A stretch of 5,601 bases of DNA from an uncultured Clostridia bacterium (lineage in GTDB: Bacteria; Bacillota; Clostridia; Tissierellales; Peptoniphilaceae): positions 1 to 5,601 of the forward strand of contig CAMEGD010000088.1 of the NCBI GenBank assembly GCA_945916025.1, in the 5' to 3' direction. Below the pieces are notes generated by a model that saw only the letters and a program-made list of their open reading frames with translations, was not told the DNA's origin and searched no databases. A program made the translations under genes and the position numbers. Position 1 is the stretch's first letter; each line of letters starts with the position of its first letter. Below are positions 1 through 5,375 of this stretch, piece after piece.

Positions 1-476
1 ATGTATAACCAGCAGTTACCATCACAGTCTTCTTCTTGAACTGTTCCAGTTACTAATACTCTAAATTTATCATTTAAAAATCCTAGGTCTTTCATAACCT
101 TTGCGCCATATACTGCAGATACGATACCTCCTAATTGGTCAGAACCACCACGGCCACCAATTAAGTTTTCGTCTTCGAATCCTTCATATGGATCAAAGCT
201 CCAGTTGTCTCTGTTTCCAATACCTACTGTGTCAATGTGAGCGTCAAAACCAATTTGAGTTTCTCCTGTTCCCATTTCTCCAAGTACGTTACCTTGTGGA
301 TCGATCCAAGCTTTGTCAAAACCTAATTTTTCCATTTCTTCTTTAATTCTCTTAGACTTATCTCCTTCTTCACAAGATTCACCTTTAAGGTAGATTAAAT
401 CTCTTAAGAATTTTGTCATGTCAGCTTCGTAATGTTTAGCTTGTTCTTTTACTTTATCGTAATTAATGTCTAGCAT
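1..476 (-). CDS. ygeY: YgeY family M20-type metallohydrolase (N-terminal 158 residues, cut by window edge)
   Basis: The 5' part of an M20/ArgE/DapE-like zinc hydrolase gene; the C-terminal part lies beyond position 1. The start is ATG at 476, with AGGAGG (482-487) 5 nt upstream. Metal-site motifs are visible: GFDAHIDT with His80 and Asp82, GGRGGSDQLGG with Asp113 as the bridging-metal aspartate, and TVQEED with Glu148 (general base) and Glu149 (metal ligand). The motif variants and the position after ygeX and ygeW match the YgeY family, described as selenium-metabolism-linked hydrolases. The exact substrate is not settled by sequence; an N-carbamoyl, N-acyl or ureido compound derived from purines is a reasonable inference. 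It is third in the ygeX-ygeW-ygeY operon, 75 nt after ygeW, and that gap contains a hairpin. No frameshift is seen in the visible part. An ordinary deacetylase or dipeptidase is the alternative, but the neighbours argue for YgeY. Confidence 0.93.
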   Translation of the reverse strand, partial: MLDINYDKVKEQAKHYEADMTKFLRDLIYLKGESCEEGDKSKRIKEEMEKLGFDKAWIDPQGNVLGEMGTGETQIGFDAHIDTVGIGNRDNWSFDPYEGFEDENLIGGRGGSDQLGGIVSAVYGAKVMKDLGFLNDKFRVLVTGTVQEEDCDGNCWLY

Positions 477-499
477 TTTTTCCTCCTAATAATTATATG

Positions 500-528
500 T
501 ATCAAGTAGGGACTTACCCTACTTGATA
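500..528 (-). other. 12-bp perfect intercistronic hairpin between ygeW and ygeY
   Basis: The arms 500-511 and 517-528 are perfectly complementary (12 bp, core ATCAAGTAGGG) around a 5-nt loop at 512-516. In the transcript it begins 23 nt after the ygeW stop and ends 23 nt before the ygeY start. The sequence after it on the minus strand is mixed A/T, not a U-run, and leads straight into the AGGAGG of ygeY, so it is not a standard terminator. A processing, stability or partial read-through element that sets the level of ygeY against ygeXW is the likely role (inference). Confidence 0.75.
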
Positions 529-551
529 AGTGATTTTCCTAATTTATTATA

Positions 552-1748
552 TTATCTTTCTACTCTTGCTTTGTTAGCATCAAGTAATTTTTGTAACATT
601 TCTTCTGGGTTTTTAACTTTTTGTAAGAACATCATAGCTGCAATTATATATGGCTTGTAGCTAGCTTCTTTGTATAGAGGTACTCTGTATCTTGAGAATA
701 CTGATTCGTCAACTTCTCCAAGTTCACAAGAAAGACCAGTTATGTCAGCTGGTAGGCAGTGCATGTAAAGAGCTTTTCCGTCTTTTGTAGTCTTCATTAA
801 TTCTTCAGTACAAGCCCAGTCAGTGTGTTGTTTGTTTTGTTCTAGAAGTCTCTTTTCTAGTTCATCGATACCAGCCTTGTCTCCTTTTCCATAAAGGTCA
901 GTTCTTTCTTCCATAGCTGCAAATGGAGCCCAGCTCTTTGGATAAACTATGTCAGCATCTTTGAAAGCTTCTTCCATTGAGTTAGTTTTTGTAAACTTTC
1001 CACCAAATTTTTCAGCGTTAGCTTTTGCTATTTCTTCAACTTCTGGCATAATTTCGTATCCTTCTGGATGAGCAAGAACTACTTCCATTCCAAATCTTGT
1101 AAATAAACCAGCGATACCTTGTGGTACTGAAAGTGGTTTACCATAAGATGGTGAATAAGCCCAAGTCATAGCAACTTTTTTGCCTTTAAGGTTTTCTACT
1201 CCACCAAATTCGTGAATTACGTGTAACATGTCAGCCATAGATTGTGTTGGATGGTCAACATCACATTGTAGGTTTACAATAGTAGGTCTTTGTTCTAAAA
1301 CTCCATCATCGTATCCTTCTTGTACATAAGAAGCTACATCTTTCATGTATTGGTGTCCTTTTCCAATGTACATGTCATCTCTAATACCAATAATGTCAGC
1401 CATAAAAGAAATCATGTTAGCTGTTTCTTTTACAGTTTCACCATGAGCTATTTGAGATTTCCCTTCGTCTAGGTCTTGGATTTCTAAACCTAGAAGGTTA
1501 GATGCAGATGAGAATGAGAATCTAGTTCTAGTTGAGTTATCTCTAAATAAAGAAATCGCTAAACCTGAATCAAAGATTTTTGCAGAAATGTTGTTTTCTC
1601 TAAGTTCTCTTAAAGCATCAGCAACTGTAAAGATTGCTTCTAATTCTTCTTGTGACTTGTCCCAAGTGTGGAAGAAGTCGTTTTGGTATAATTTGCTATA
1701 GTCTAATTTTCCTAATTTTTGGATTAAATCGTTTAATTTTGTTGTCAT
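552..1748 (-). CDS. ygeW: knotted carbamoyltransferase YgeW
   Basis: A cytosolic transcarbamylase of 398 residues, essentially full length for the YgeW family (E. coli about 396). Carbamoyl-phosphate signatures are present: STRTR at 72-76 in FRDNSTRTRFSF, HPTQ at 166-169 and HCLP at 330-333. It differs from ornithine and aspartate transcarbamylases by its longer chain and by YgeW-like segments such as MTWAYSPSYGKPLSVPQG (195-212) and YPKSWAPF (269-276). Family knowledge: E. coli YgeW is a trefoil-knotted transcarbamylase, and the classical substrates ornithine and aspartate are not its substrates. In this context it probably works catabolically, transferring a carbamoyl group from a ureido intermediate to phosphate (inference). 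ATG at 1748 is preceded by AAAGGAG (1757-1763) with an 8-nt spacer. That ribosome site lies in the last codons of ygeX, and only 3 nt separate the ygeX stop from this start, so translation is probably coupled. Ornithine carbamoyltransferase is the main mis-annotation risk. Confidence 0.95.
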   Translation of the reverse strand: MTTKLNDLIQKLGKLDYSKLYQNDFFHTWDKSQEELEAIFTVADALRELRENNISAKIFDSGLAISLFRDNSTRTRFSFSSASNLLGLEIQDLDEGKSQIAHGETVKETANMISFMADIIGIRDDMYIGKGHQYMKDVASYVQEGYDDGVLEQRPTIVNLQCDVDHPTQSMADMLHVIHEFGGVENLKGKKVAMTWAYSPSYGKPLSVPQGIAGLFTRFGMEVVLAHPEGYEIMPEVEEIAKANAEKFGGKFTKTNSMEEAFKDADIVYPKSWAPFAAMEERTDLYGKGDKAGIDELEKRLLEQNKQHTDWACTEELMKTTKDGKALYMHCLPADITGLSCELGEVDESVFSRYRVPLYKEASYKPYIIAAMMFLQKVKNPEEMLQKLLDANKARVER

Positions 1749-1751
1749 TTT

Positions 1752-2999
1752 TTATTCTCCTTTGTTTGAGTTGTAGTTGTATTTTTCATCGTTAGTATAG
1801 TATCCATCCCATACTACTTTTCTATAGTGTTCAAAATCTGTATCTCCTTCTGTAGAGAATAGTAAGATTATTGAATTTTCGTCTAATTTAAGGTCCCTCT
1901 TAAAGTCTTGAAGGTCTTCTCTTTGTAGAATTTCAGAAACAGCTCCTAAAGTAGCTGCTCCAGATTCTCCAGAAATTACTTTTTTGTCATCTCCAAGTGG
2001 GTTTCCTAAGATTCTCATCCCCCTTGCAGCAGCCTTGTCAGGTACTGAAAGAAAGGCATCTACATAAGAATTAAGTACTGGCCATCCAACTGTTACAGGT
2101 TCTCCACAAGCAAGACCTGCCATTATAGTATTCATTTCACCTGTTACGTTGTGGATTTCTCCATCATTTGCTTGAGCTGTAATAAAGTTACAGTTAGCTT
2201 GTTCTGGTTCAATAACTCCTATGAAAGGTTTTTCTTCTCCTTGGTATACAGAAGAAAAGTATCCTGTAACACCAGTTGCTAAAGATCCAACGCCAGCTTG
2301 TGCAAATACGTGAGTAGGTTTAAAGCCTAGTTCTTCGACTTGGTCCTTTGCTTCCTTGGCCATTGTTGCATATCCTTGGATTATCCAAGTAGGAATTTTT
2401 TCATAACCTGGCCACGCTGTATCTTGTACCATAACCCCATTATTTTCTTCAGCATACTTGTTTGCAAATCTTACACACTCGTCGTAGTTCATACCCTCCA
2501 TAATGTCGCATTTTGCTCCATGGGCACGAATCTTGTCTCTTCTTTCTATTGCAGATCCATCAGGCATTACTACTACAGCCTTTTGGCCAAGTTGTTCAGC
2601 TGCCCAAGCAACTCCACGTCCATGGTTTCCATCAGTTGCAGTTACGAAGGTAACATCTCCTAATTTATCTTTAATTTCTTGAGACATAAGTCTTTCTGCT
2701 GGTAAATCCTCGATGTCTACACCAATTTTTTCAGCGATATATTTTGCTATTGCAAAAGAACCACCTAATACCTTAAAAGCATTTAGTCCAAACCTATAAG
2801 ACTCATCTTTTATTAAAATGTTCTTTACACCTAGTAGTCTCGCTAAATTTTTTAATTCAACTAGTGGAGTTGGTTGGTATTGAGAAAAGCTAGAATGAAA
2901 CTTTTGTGCATTATTTACTACTTCCTCGTTAATAAAATCTAAAGAAGCCTTTTCTCTTTTCCTTACATCGTTTAATACAATGTTAAATCTTTCTGGCAT
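1752..2999 (-). CDS. ygeX: 2,3-diaminopropionate ammonia-lyase (PLP fold type II)
   Basis: This enzyme converts 2,3-diaminopropionate to pyruvate and two ammonia in the cytosol. The protein is 415 residues (E. coli YgeX about 398). Visible motifs are YQPTPLVEL (41-49), the cofactor lysine Lys76 in GLNAFKVLGGS, the family-typical TATDGNHGRGVAW (120-132) with Asp123, and QDTAWPGYEKIP (192-203) with Asp193. Asp123 and Asp193 probably match the E. coli acid/base pair Asp120/Asp189. The glycine-rich phosphate-binding loop AGVGSLA is at 235-241. The DGNHGRG motif separates it from plain threonine dehydratases and cysteine synthases. ATG at 2999 is preceded by AAAGGGG (3005-3011) with a 5-nt spacer. 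It is the first gene of the operon, about 33 nt behind a predicted sigma-54 start site. The last codons (AAA GGA GAA TAA) double as the ribosome binding site of ygeW. Confidence 0.96.
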   Translation of the reverse strand: MPERFNIVLNDVRKREKASLDFINEEVVNNAQKFHSSFSQYQPTPLVELKNLARLLGVKNILIKDESYRFGLNAFKVLGGSFAIAKYIAEKIGVDIEDLPAERLMSQEIKDKLGDVTFVTATDGNHGRGVAWAAEQLGQKAVVVMPDGSAIERRDKIRAHGAKCDIMEGMNYDECVRFANKYAEENNGVMVQDTAWPGYEKIPTWIIQGYATMAKEAKDQVEELGFKPTHVFAQAGVGSLATGVTGYFSSVYQGEEKPFIGVIEPEQANCNFITAQANDGEIHNVTGEMNTIMAGLACGEPVTVGWPVLNSYVDAFLSVPDKAAARGMRILGNPLGDDKKVISGESGAATLGAVSEILQREDLQDFKRDLKLDENSIILLFSTEGDTDFEHYRKVVWDGYYTNDEKYNYNSNKGE

Positions 3000-3043
3000 A
3001 ATATCCCCTTTCTTAAAAATTATCTTTTACGTAAATATATAAC

Positions 3044-3059
3044 GCAAGTATCGTGCCAA
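3044..3059 (-). promoter_or_regulatory. sigma-54 (-24/-12) promoter of ygeXWY
   Basis: The minus strand reads TTGGCACGATACTTGC. This matches the sigma-54 consensus TGGCACG-N4-TTGC at every fixed position. The -24 GG is at 3057-3056 and the -12 GC at 3045-3044, with exactly 10 nt between them. The expected start is near 3032, giving a leader of about 33 nt before the ygeX ATG. A sigma-54 activator gene lies immediately upstream in the same direction, which supports the call. Confidence 0.95.
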
Positions 3060-3099
3060 CTTTTAAAAGATTTTTGGTAATGTTTTCCTAAAAAGGCCC

Positions 3100-3128
3100 A
3101 AAAAAATAACCCTTTTGGGGCTATTTTT
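3100..3128 (-). terminator. intrinsic terminator of the sigma-54 activator gene
   Basis: On the minus strand an A-rich arm ending ATAGCCCC (3128-3117), an AAAA loop (3116-3113) and GGGTTA followed by seven Ts (3112-3100) form a stem of about 11 bp. The stem has one bulged C (3120) and one G-U pair (3121/3109). On the plus strand the G-U pair would be a C-A mismatch, so the fold favours minus-strand RNA. It lies 157 nt past the activator stop and 41 nt before the sigma-54 promoter, so it would keep read-through out of ygeX. An alternative pairing of GCCC (3121-3118) with GGGC (3099-3096), followed by TTTTT (3094-3090), is also possible. Confidence 0.75.
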
Positions 3129-3168
3129 GTTAAATGTCATCAAATAATGACTTTGTTAATTAATGATT

Positions 3169-3183
3169 TTATCAAATTGATAA
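3169..3183. promoter_or_regulatory. predicted enhancer site 1 for the sigma-54 activator (TTATCA-AAT-TGATAA)
   Basis: A perfect 6-3-6 palindrome, extended to 17 bp by T3168/A3184. Its centre (3176) is about 144 bp upstream of the predicted start site, the usual distance for sigma-54 activator sites. A further TGAT at 3164-3167 lies 7 bp before the ATCA of this site and may add a weak half-site. Assignment to the neighbouring regulator is inferred from position and from the repeat. Confidence 0.8.
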
Positions 3184-3186
3184 ATT

Positions 3187-3201
3187 TTATCATTTTGATA
3201 A
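3187..3201. promoter_or_regulatory. predicted enhancer site 2 for the sigma-54 activator (TTATCA-TTT-TGATAA)
   Basis: A second perfect copy of the same 15-bp palindrome, differing from site 1 only in the 3-bp spacer. Its centre (3194) is 18 bp from site 1 and about 162 bp upstream of the predicted start. Sites 1 and 2 are separated by only 3 bp, which would suit cooperative binding of adjacent dimers, though 18 bp is not a whole number of helical turns. Confidence 0.8.
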
Positions 3202-3203
3202 TA

Positions 3204-3228
3204 GGGTGCAAAGGTAGGATTTTGCCCT
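3204..3228. other. imperfect inverted repeat between enhancer sites 2 and 3
   Basis: GGGTGCAAA (3204-3212) can pair with TTTGCCCT (3221-3228) around an 8-nt loop, with one bulged T (3207) and a terminal G-T pair. CAAAGG (3209-3214) and CCTTTG (3226-3231) offer a competing 6-bp pairing. No T-run follows on either strand, so it is not a convincing terminator. It is more GC-rich than the surrounding AT-rich DNA. It could be a structure in the 3' untranslated RNA of the activator gene or a site for another protein; no function is assigned. Confidence 0.35.
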
Positions 3229-3240
3229 TTGTAAAATTCC

Positions 3241-3255
3241 TTATCAAAATGATAA
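3241..3255. promoter_or_regulatory. predicted enhancer site 3 for the sigma-54 activator (TTATCA-AAA-TGATAA)
   Basis: A third perfect copy of the palindrome, centred at 3248, which is 54 bp from site 2 and about 216 bp upstream of the predicted ygeX start. It begins 29 nt beyond the stop codon of the activator gene, so all three sites sit in that gene's 3' untranslated region. Three identical half-site pairs within 90 bp make chance unlikely even in AT-rich DNA. Confidence 0.78.
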
Positions 3256-3284
3256 ATTATTTTACTCTTTTTCGTATAAAAGCC

Positions 3285-5021
3285 TTAAGATAAGTCAATA
3301 TTTTGTAATTTTCTATACAAAGTTGCTATACCAATTCCCAAAGATTCTGCTGCCAATTCCTTACCCTTAGTGTCATTTCCAAAGAACTTTAAGGCTTTTA
3401 AAATTTCCCTTTCTTCCAGTTGGGATAGAGGGATTATGGAGTTGCTTGTATTTAAATTAACATATGGATTAAATATGCTCTTTGGAAGAGCTTTTTTACT
3501 GATTATCCCATGTTCCATCATGTTTACCATATATTCCACAGCATTTTCAAGTTCCCTTACATTACCTGGCCAAGGATAGTTTAACATTATGTCTAAGACG
3601 TCATCATCTACCCTTTGGAAGCTTTTTCCAAATAAATTCCTATAGTATTCTATATAAAAATAAAATAGGTCCTTAATATCTCTTTTTCTTTCCCTAAGGG
3701 GAGCAATTTCTATAGGTATTACATTTAGTCTATAGTATAGGTCTTCTCTAAAACTGTTTTGCTTTATCATCTTTTTAAGGTCTTGGTTAGTAGCTGCAAT
3801 TATCCTTACATCTAAAGGTATTATTTGGTTGGATCCAATGCGGGAAATCTTTCTTTCTTGGATAACCCTAAGTAATTTAGTCTGTAGATAAAGGGGCATG
3901 TCTCCAATTTCATCTAAAAACAAGACACCCTTGTTTGCAAGTTCAAATTTACCCATTCTTCCCTTGGGATCGGCTGATGTAAAGGCTCCCTTTACGTATC
4001 CAAACAACTCAGATTCCAGTAAGGCTTCTGGAATAGCAGCACAGTTTATAGCAACAAACTTTTCATCCTTCCTATCAGAAGACTTCCATATAGCTGTTGC
4101 AACCATTTCCTTACCAGTTCCAGATTCACCAGTTATTAAAACAGTGGATATGGATGGGGCTACCTTTTCTATTTCTTCCTTAAGTTTTTTTGTCTTTTTA
4201 CTAGTCCCAATTATTGAGTCGGCACTTGCTACGTTTATAGTTTGGGTAAGGTCGTAAATGTTAGTCTTTAGATCTTGAATATTTTTAAATAATATTACCT
4301 TGTTGTATTTAGGATTGTCTATTGTCTTAAATATTTCTCCTAGGACTGTAACGTCTTTTCCATCTATGTTTAGTACAAACTCGTCTTCATCTGAAATCTT
4401 ATCACCTGTGCTGGTAATTTTGATTTCATCTTCGTCGATTATCCTCTCAATCCCAAGTTGGGCTTTGGCAGATGCATTAATAATTTGAATCTTGTTTTTT
4501 TCGTCTATTACTATGGCTCCTTCATCCATGTGCCTAATCAGGGTCTCAAACATGTTTATCATGGACTCATTTTCTTCTTTAGCCAATAAGTTCTTAAAAG
4601 AAATGGCAATAAAATCTGCGGCCTTTTTAGCTATATCTGCATAAAGGCTTAAGTCATCTAATAATAAAGCATTGTTGTTTTTCGTTATAGTTGTCCCTAG
4701 AGTCCCTAAAACTTCATTGTTTACAACTATTGGACTTGCTATTAAAGACCTTATATTAAAATCCTTAAAAACTTCGCAGCCTGCAACTAGGGGGTCAGTC
4801 TTTCCATCATCAACTATAACCTGTTTTTTTGTCTTTATGGCCTTAGCATAGGCTAGGGGAACCCTTGGAAAAACATGTCCAATTTCATTTTTAAATTCAG
4901 ACCCAGCTCCAGATATTCTAACTCCCCTAAGGTCTATAAGCTCTACATCTCCTCCACCAATGGCGGCCAGTAGGTTAACATACCTGTCAGCTTCTTTTTT
5001 GATTCTCTTGAGATTCTTCAA
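3285..5021 (-). CDS. sigma-54-dependent transcriptional activator (GAF-PAS-AAA+-HTH), YgeV-like
   Basis: A 578-residue cytosolic enhancer-binding protein that would activate the sigma-54 promoter of ygeXWY. The order is: an N-terminal GAF-like sensor (about 1-145, with ASPIVVNNEVLGTLG at 95-109), a PAS-like segment (about 155-255, FETLIRHMDEGAIVIDEKNKI at its start), a sigma-54 AAA+ domain (about 268-500) and a Fis-type HTH (about 535-575). The AAA+ domain carries Walker A GESGTGKE (298-305), the sigma-54 contact loop GAFTSA (345-350), Walker B GVLFLDEIGD (365-374), FREDLYYRL with probable arginine-finger residues (424-432) and WPGNVREL (484-491). No receiver domain is present, so control is probably by a small ligand bound to the GAF or PAS part. 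The start is TTG at 5021, with AAGGGG (5029-5034) and a 7-nt spacer; the GTG at 5030 is out of frame. E. coli YgeV (about 590 residues) is encoded next to ygeW in the same way. Orthology to YgeV is inferred from domain layout and neighbours, so no symbol is given. Confidence 0.93.
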   Translation of the reverse strand: MKNLKRIKKEADRYVNLLAAIGGGDVELIDLRGVRISGAGSEFKNEIGHVFPRVPLAYAKAIKTKKQVIVDDGKTDPLVAGCEVFKDFNIRSLIASPIVVNNEVLGTLGTTITKNNNALLLDDLSLYADIAKKAADFIAISFKNLLAKEENESMINMFETLIRHMDEGAIVIDEKNKIQIINASAKAQLGIERIIDEDEIKITSTGDKISDEDEFVLNIDGKDVTVLGEIFKTIDNPKYNKVILFKNIQDLKTNIYDLTQTINVASADSIIGTSKKTKKLKEEIEKVAPSISTVLITGESGTGKEMVATAIWKSSDRKDEKFVAINCAAIPEALLESELFGYVKGAFTSADPKGRMGKFELANKGVLFLDEIGDMPLYLQTKLLRVIQERKISRIGSNQIIPLDVRIIAATNQDLKKMIKQNSFREDLYYRLNVIPIEIAPLRERKRDIKDLFYFYIEYYRNLFGKSFQRVDDDVLDIMLNYPWPGNVRELENAVEYMVNMMEHGIISKKALPKSIFNPYVNLNTSNSIIPLSQLEEREILKALKFFGNDTKGKELAAESLGIGIATLYRKLQNIDLS

Positions 5022-5048
5022 AGTTTCACCCCTTTTCTTTGTAGTCTA

Positions 5049-5077
5049 ATTATAACAGAATATAACCTTAGTATAAA
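5049..5077 (-). promoter_or_regulatory. sigma-A promoter of the activator gene, extended -10
   Basis: The minus strand has TGTTATAAT, an extended -10 (TGnTATAAT) with TATAAT at 5054-5049. It is preceded at 17 bp by TTTATA (5077-5072), a 4/6 match to TTGACA. Transcription would start near 5042, about 20 nt before the TTG start. The -35 element lies in the U-tract of the terminator of the preceding gene. Confidence 0.72.
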
Positions 5078-5084
5078 TAAAAGA

Positions 5085-5107
5085 TAAGCCCCTTAAAAAG
5101 GAGCTTA
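5085..5107 (-). terminator. intrinsic terminator after the thioredoxin-like gene
   Basis: On the minus strand TAAGCTCC (5107-5100) pairs with GGGGCTTA (5092-5085). Two inner A-T pairs extend this to a 10-bp stem with a 3-nt loop, and TCTTTTATTTAT follows. One G-U pair (5090/5102) would be a C-A mismatch in plus-strand RNA, which confirms the orientation. It begins 8 nt after the stop codon of the small gene. Confidence 0.88.
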
Positions 5108-5115
5108 GGCAAATT

Positions 5116-5361
5116 TTATAATTCTTTTTCTAATAATTTTTTGATCTCTTCTTTGTTTAGGACCTTTCCATAAGATAGGACCTTATCATCTACAGCTAAA
5201 GCTGGAGTTGTCATTACTCCCATAGCAGCAATCTCTGCAAAGTCTCTAATGTGTCCAACTTCTTCATTAAGTCCAAGGTCTTTTAGAGCTTCCTTAGTGT
5301 TTTCTTCTAACACATTACATTTGATACAACCTGAACCTAAAATTTTAATTCTTTCTGACAT
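5116..5361 (-). CDS. small thioredoxin-like protein (redox-active disulfide protein 2 family)
   Basis: An 81-residue single-domain thioredoxin-fold protein. The redox motif GSGCIKCN has Cys12 and Cys15 (CxxC); MTTPALAVDDKVLSYGKV follows, with the family's cis-proline at Pro53. This pattern and length fit the TIGR00412-type family of short archaeal and bacterial thioredoxin-like proteins. There is no signal peptide, so it is cytosolic. The start was chosen at ATG 5361, because AAGGAG (5369-5374) lies 7 nt before it. An in-frame TTG at 5367 would add two residues but leaves almost no spacer. It follows the permease gene by 14 nt and is therefore co-transcribed. Such proteins are often found beside DUF318-type permeases, sometimes with ArsR regulators; a role in thiol chemistry or metal/metalloid handling with that permease is inferred, not shown. 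Confidence 0.9.
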   Translation of the reverse strand: MSERIKILGSGCIKCNVLEENTKEALKDLGLNEEVGHIRDFAEIAAMGVMTTPALAVDDKVLSYGKVLNKEEIKKLLEKEL

Positions 5362-5375
5362 AATCAATCTCCTTT

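Noticed and set aside
101..346. Plus-strand open frame of 81 codons opposite ygeY
   Set aside because: It lies antisense to a well-supported M20 hydrolase gene, has no domain and an implausible composition.
500..528. Hairpin between ygeW and ygeY as an intrinsic terminator
   Set aside because: No U-tract follows the stem, and ygeY with its own strong ribosome site continues directly downstream.
552..1748. Ornithine carbamoyltransferase (argF/arcB)
   Set aside because: The chain is longer than typical OTC, the YgeW-type segments are present and the ygeX/ygeY neighbours point to YgeW.
2340..2663. Plus-strand open frame of 107 codons opposite ygeX
   Set aside because: Antisense to conserved ygeX codons, rich in Cys, Ser and His, and no plausible ribosome binding site or family.
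3136..3151. GTCAT-N6-ATGAC inverted repeat as a fourth enhancer site
   Set aside because: Only its left part resembles the TTATCA half-site (TCATCA, 5/6); the right half and spacing do not fit the 6-3-6 pattern.
3169..3255. The three palindromes as a CRISPR array or a mobile-element end
   Set aside because: The units are 15-bp palindromes with 3- and 39-bp gaps, not regular repeats and spacers, and no cas, transposase or integrase gene is present.
3370..4488. Three plus-strand open frames opposite the activator gene
   Set aside because: All overlap conserved AAA+ or sensor coding sequence and show no recognisable domain; typical antisense shadows of AT-rich coding DNA.
5362..5367. TTG at 5367 as the start of the thioredoxin-like gene
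   Set aside because: It nearly abuts the AAGGAG, whereas ATG at 5361 has a normal 7-nt spacer.
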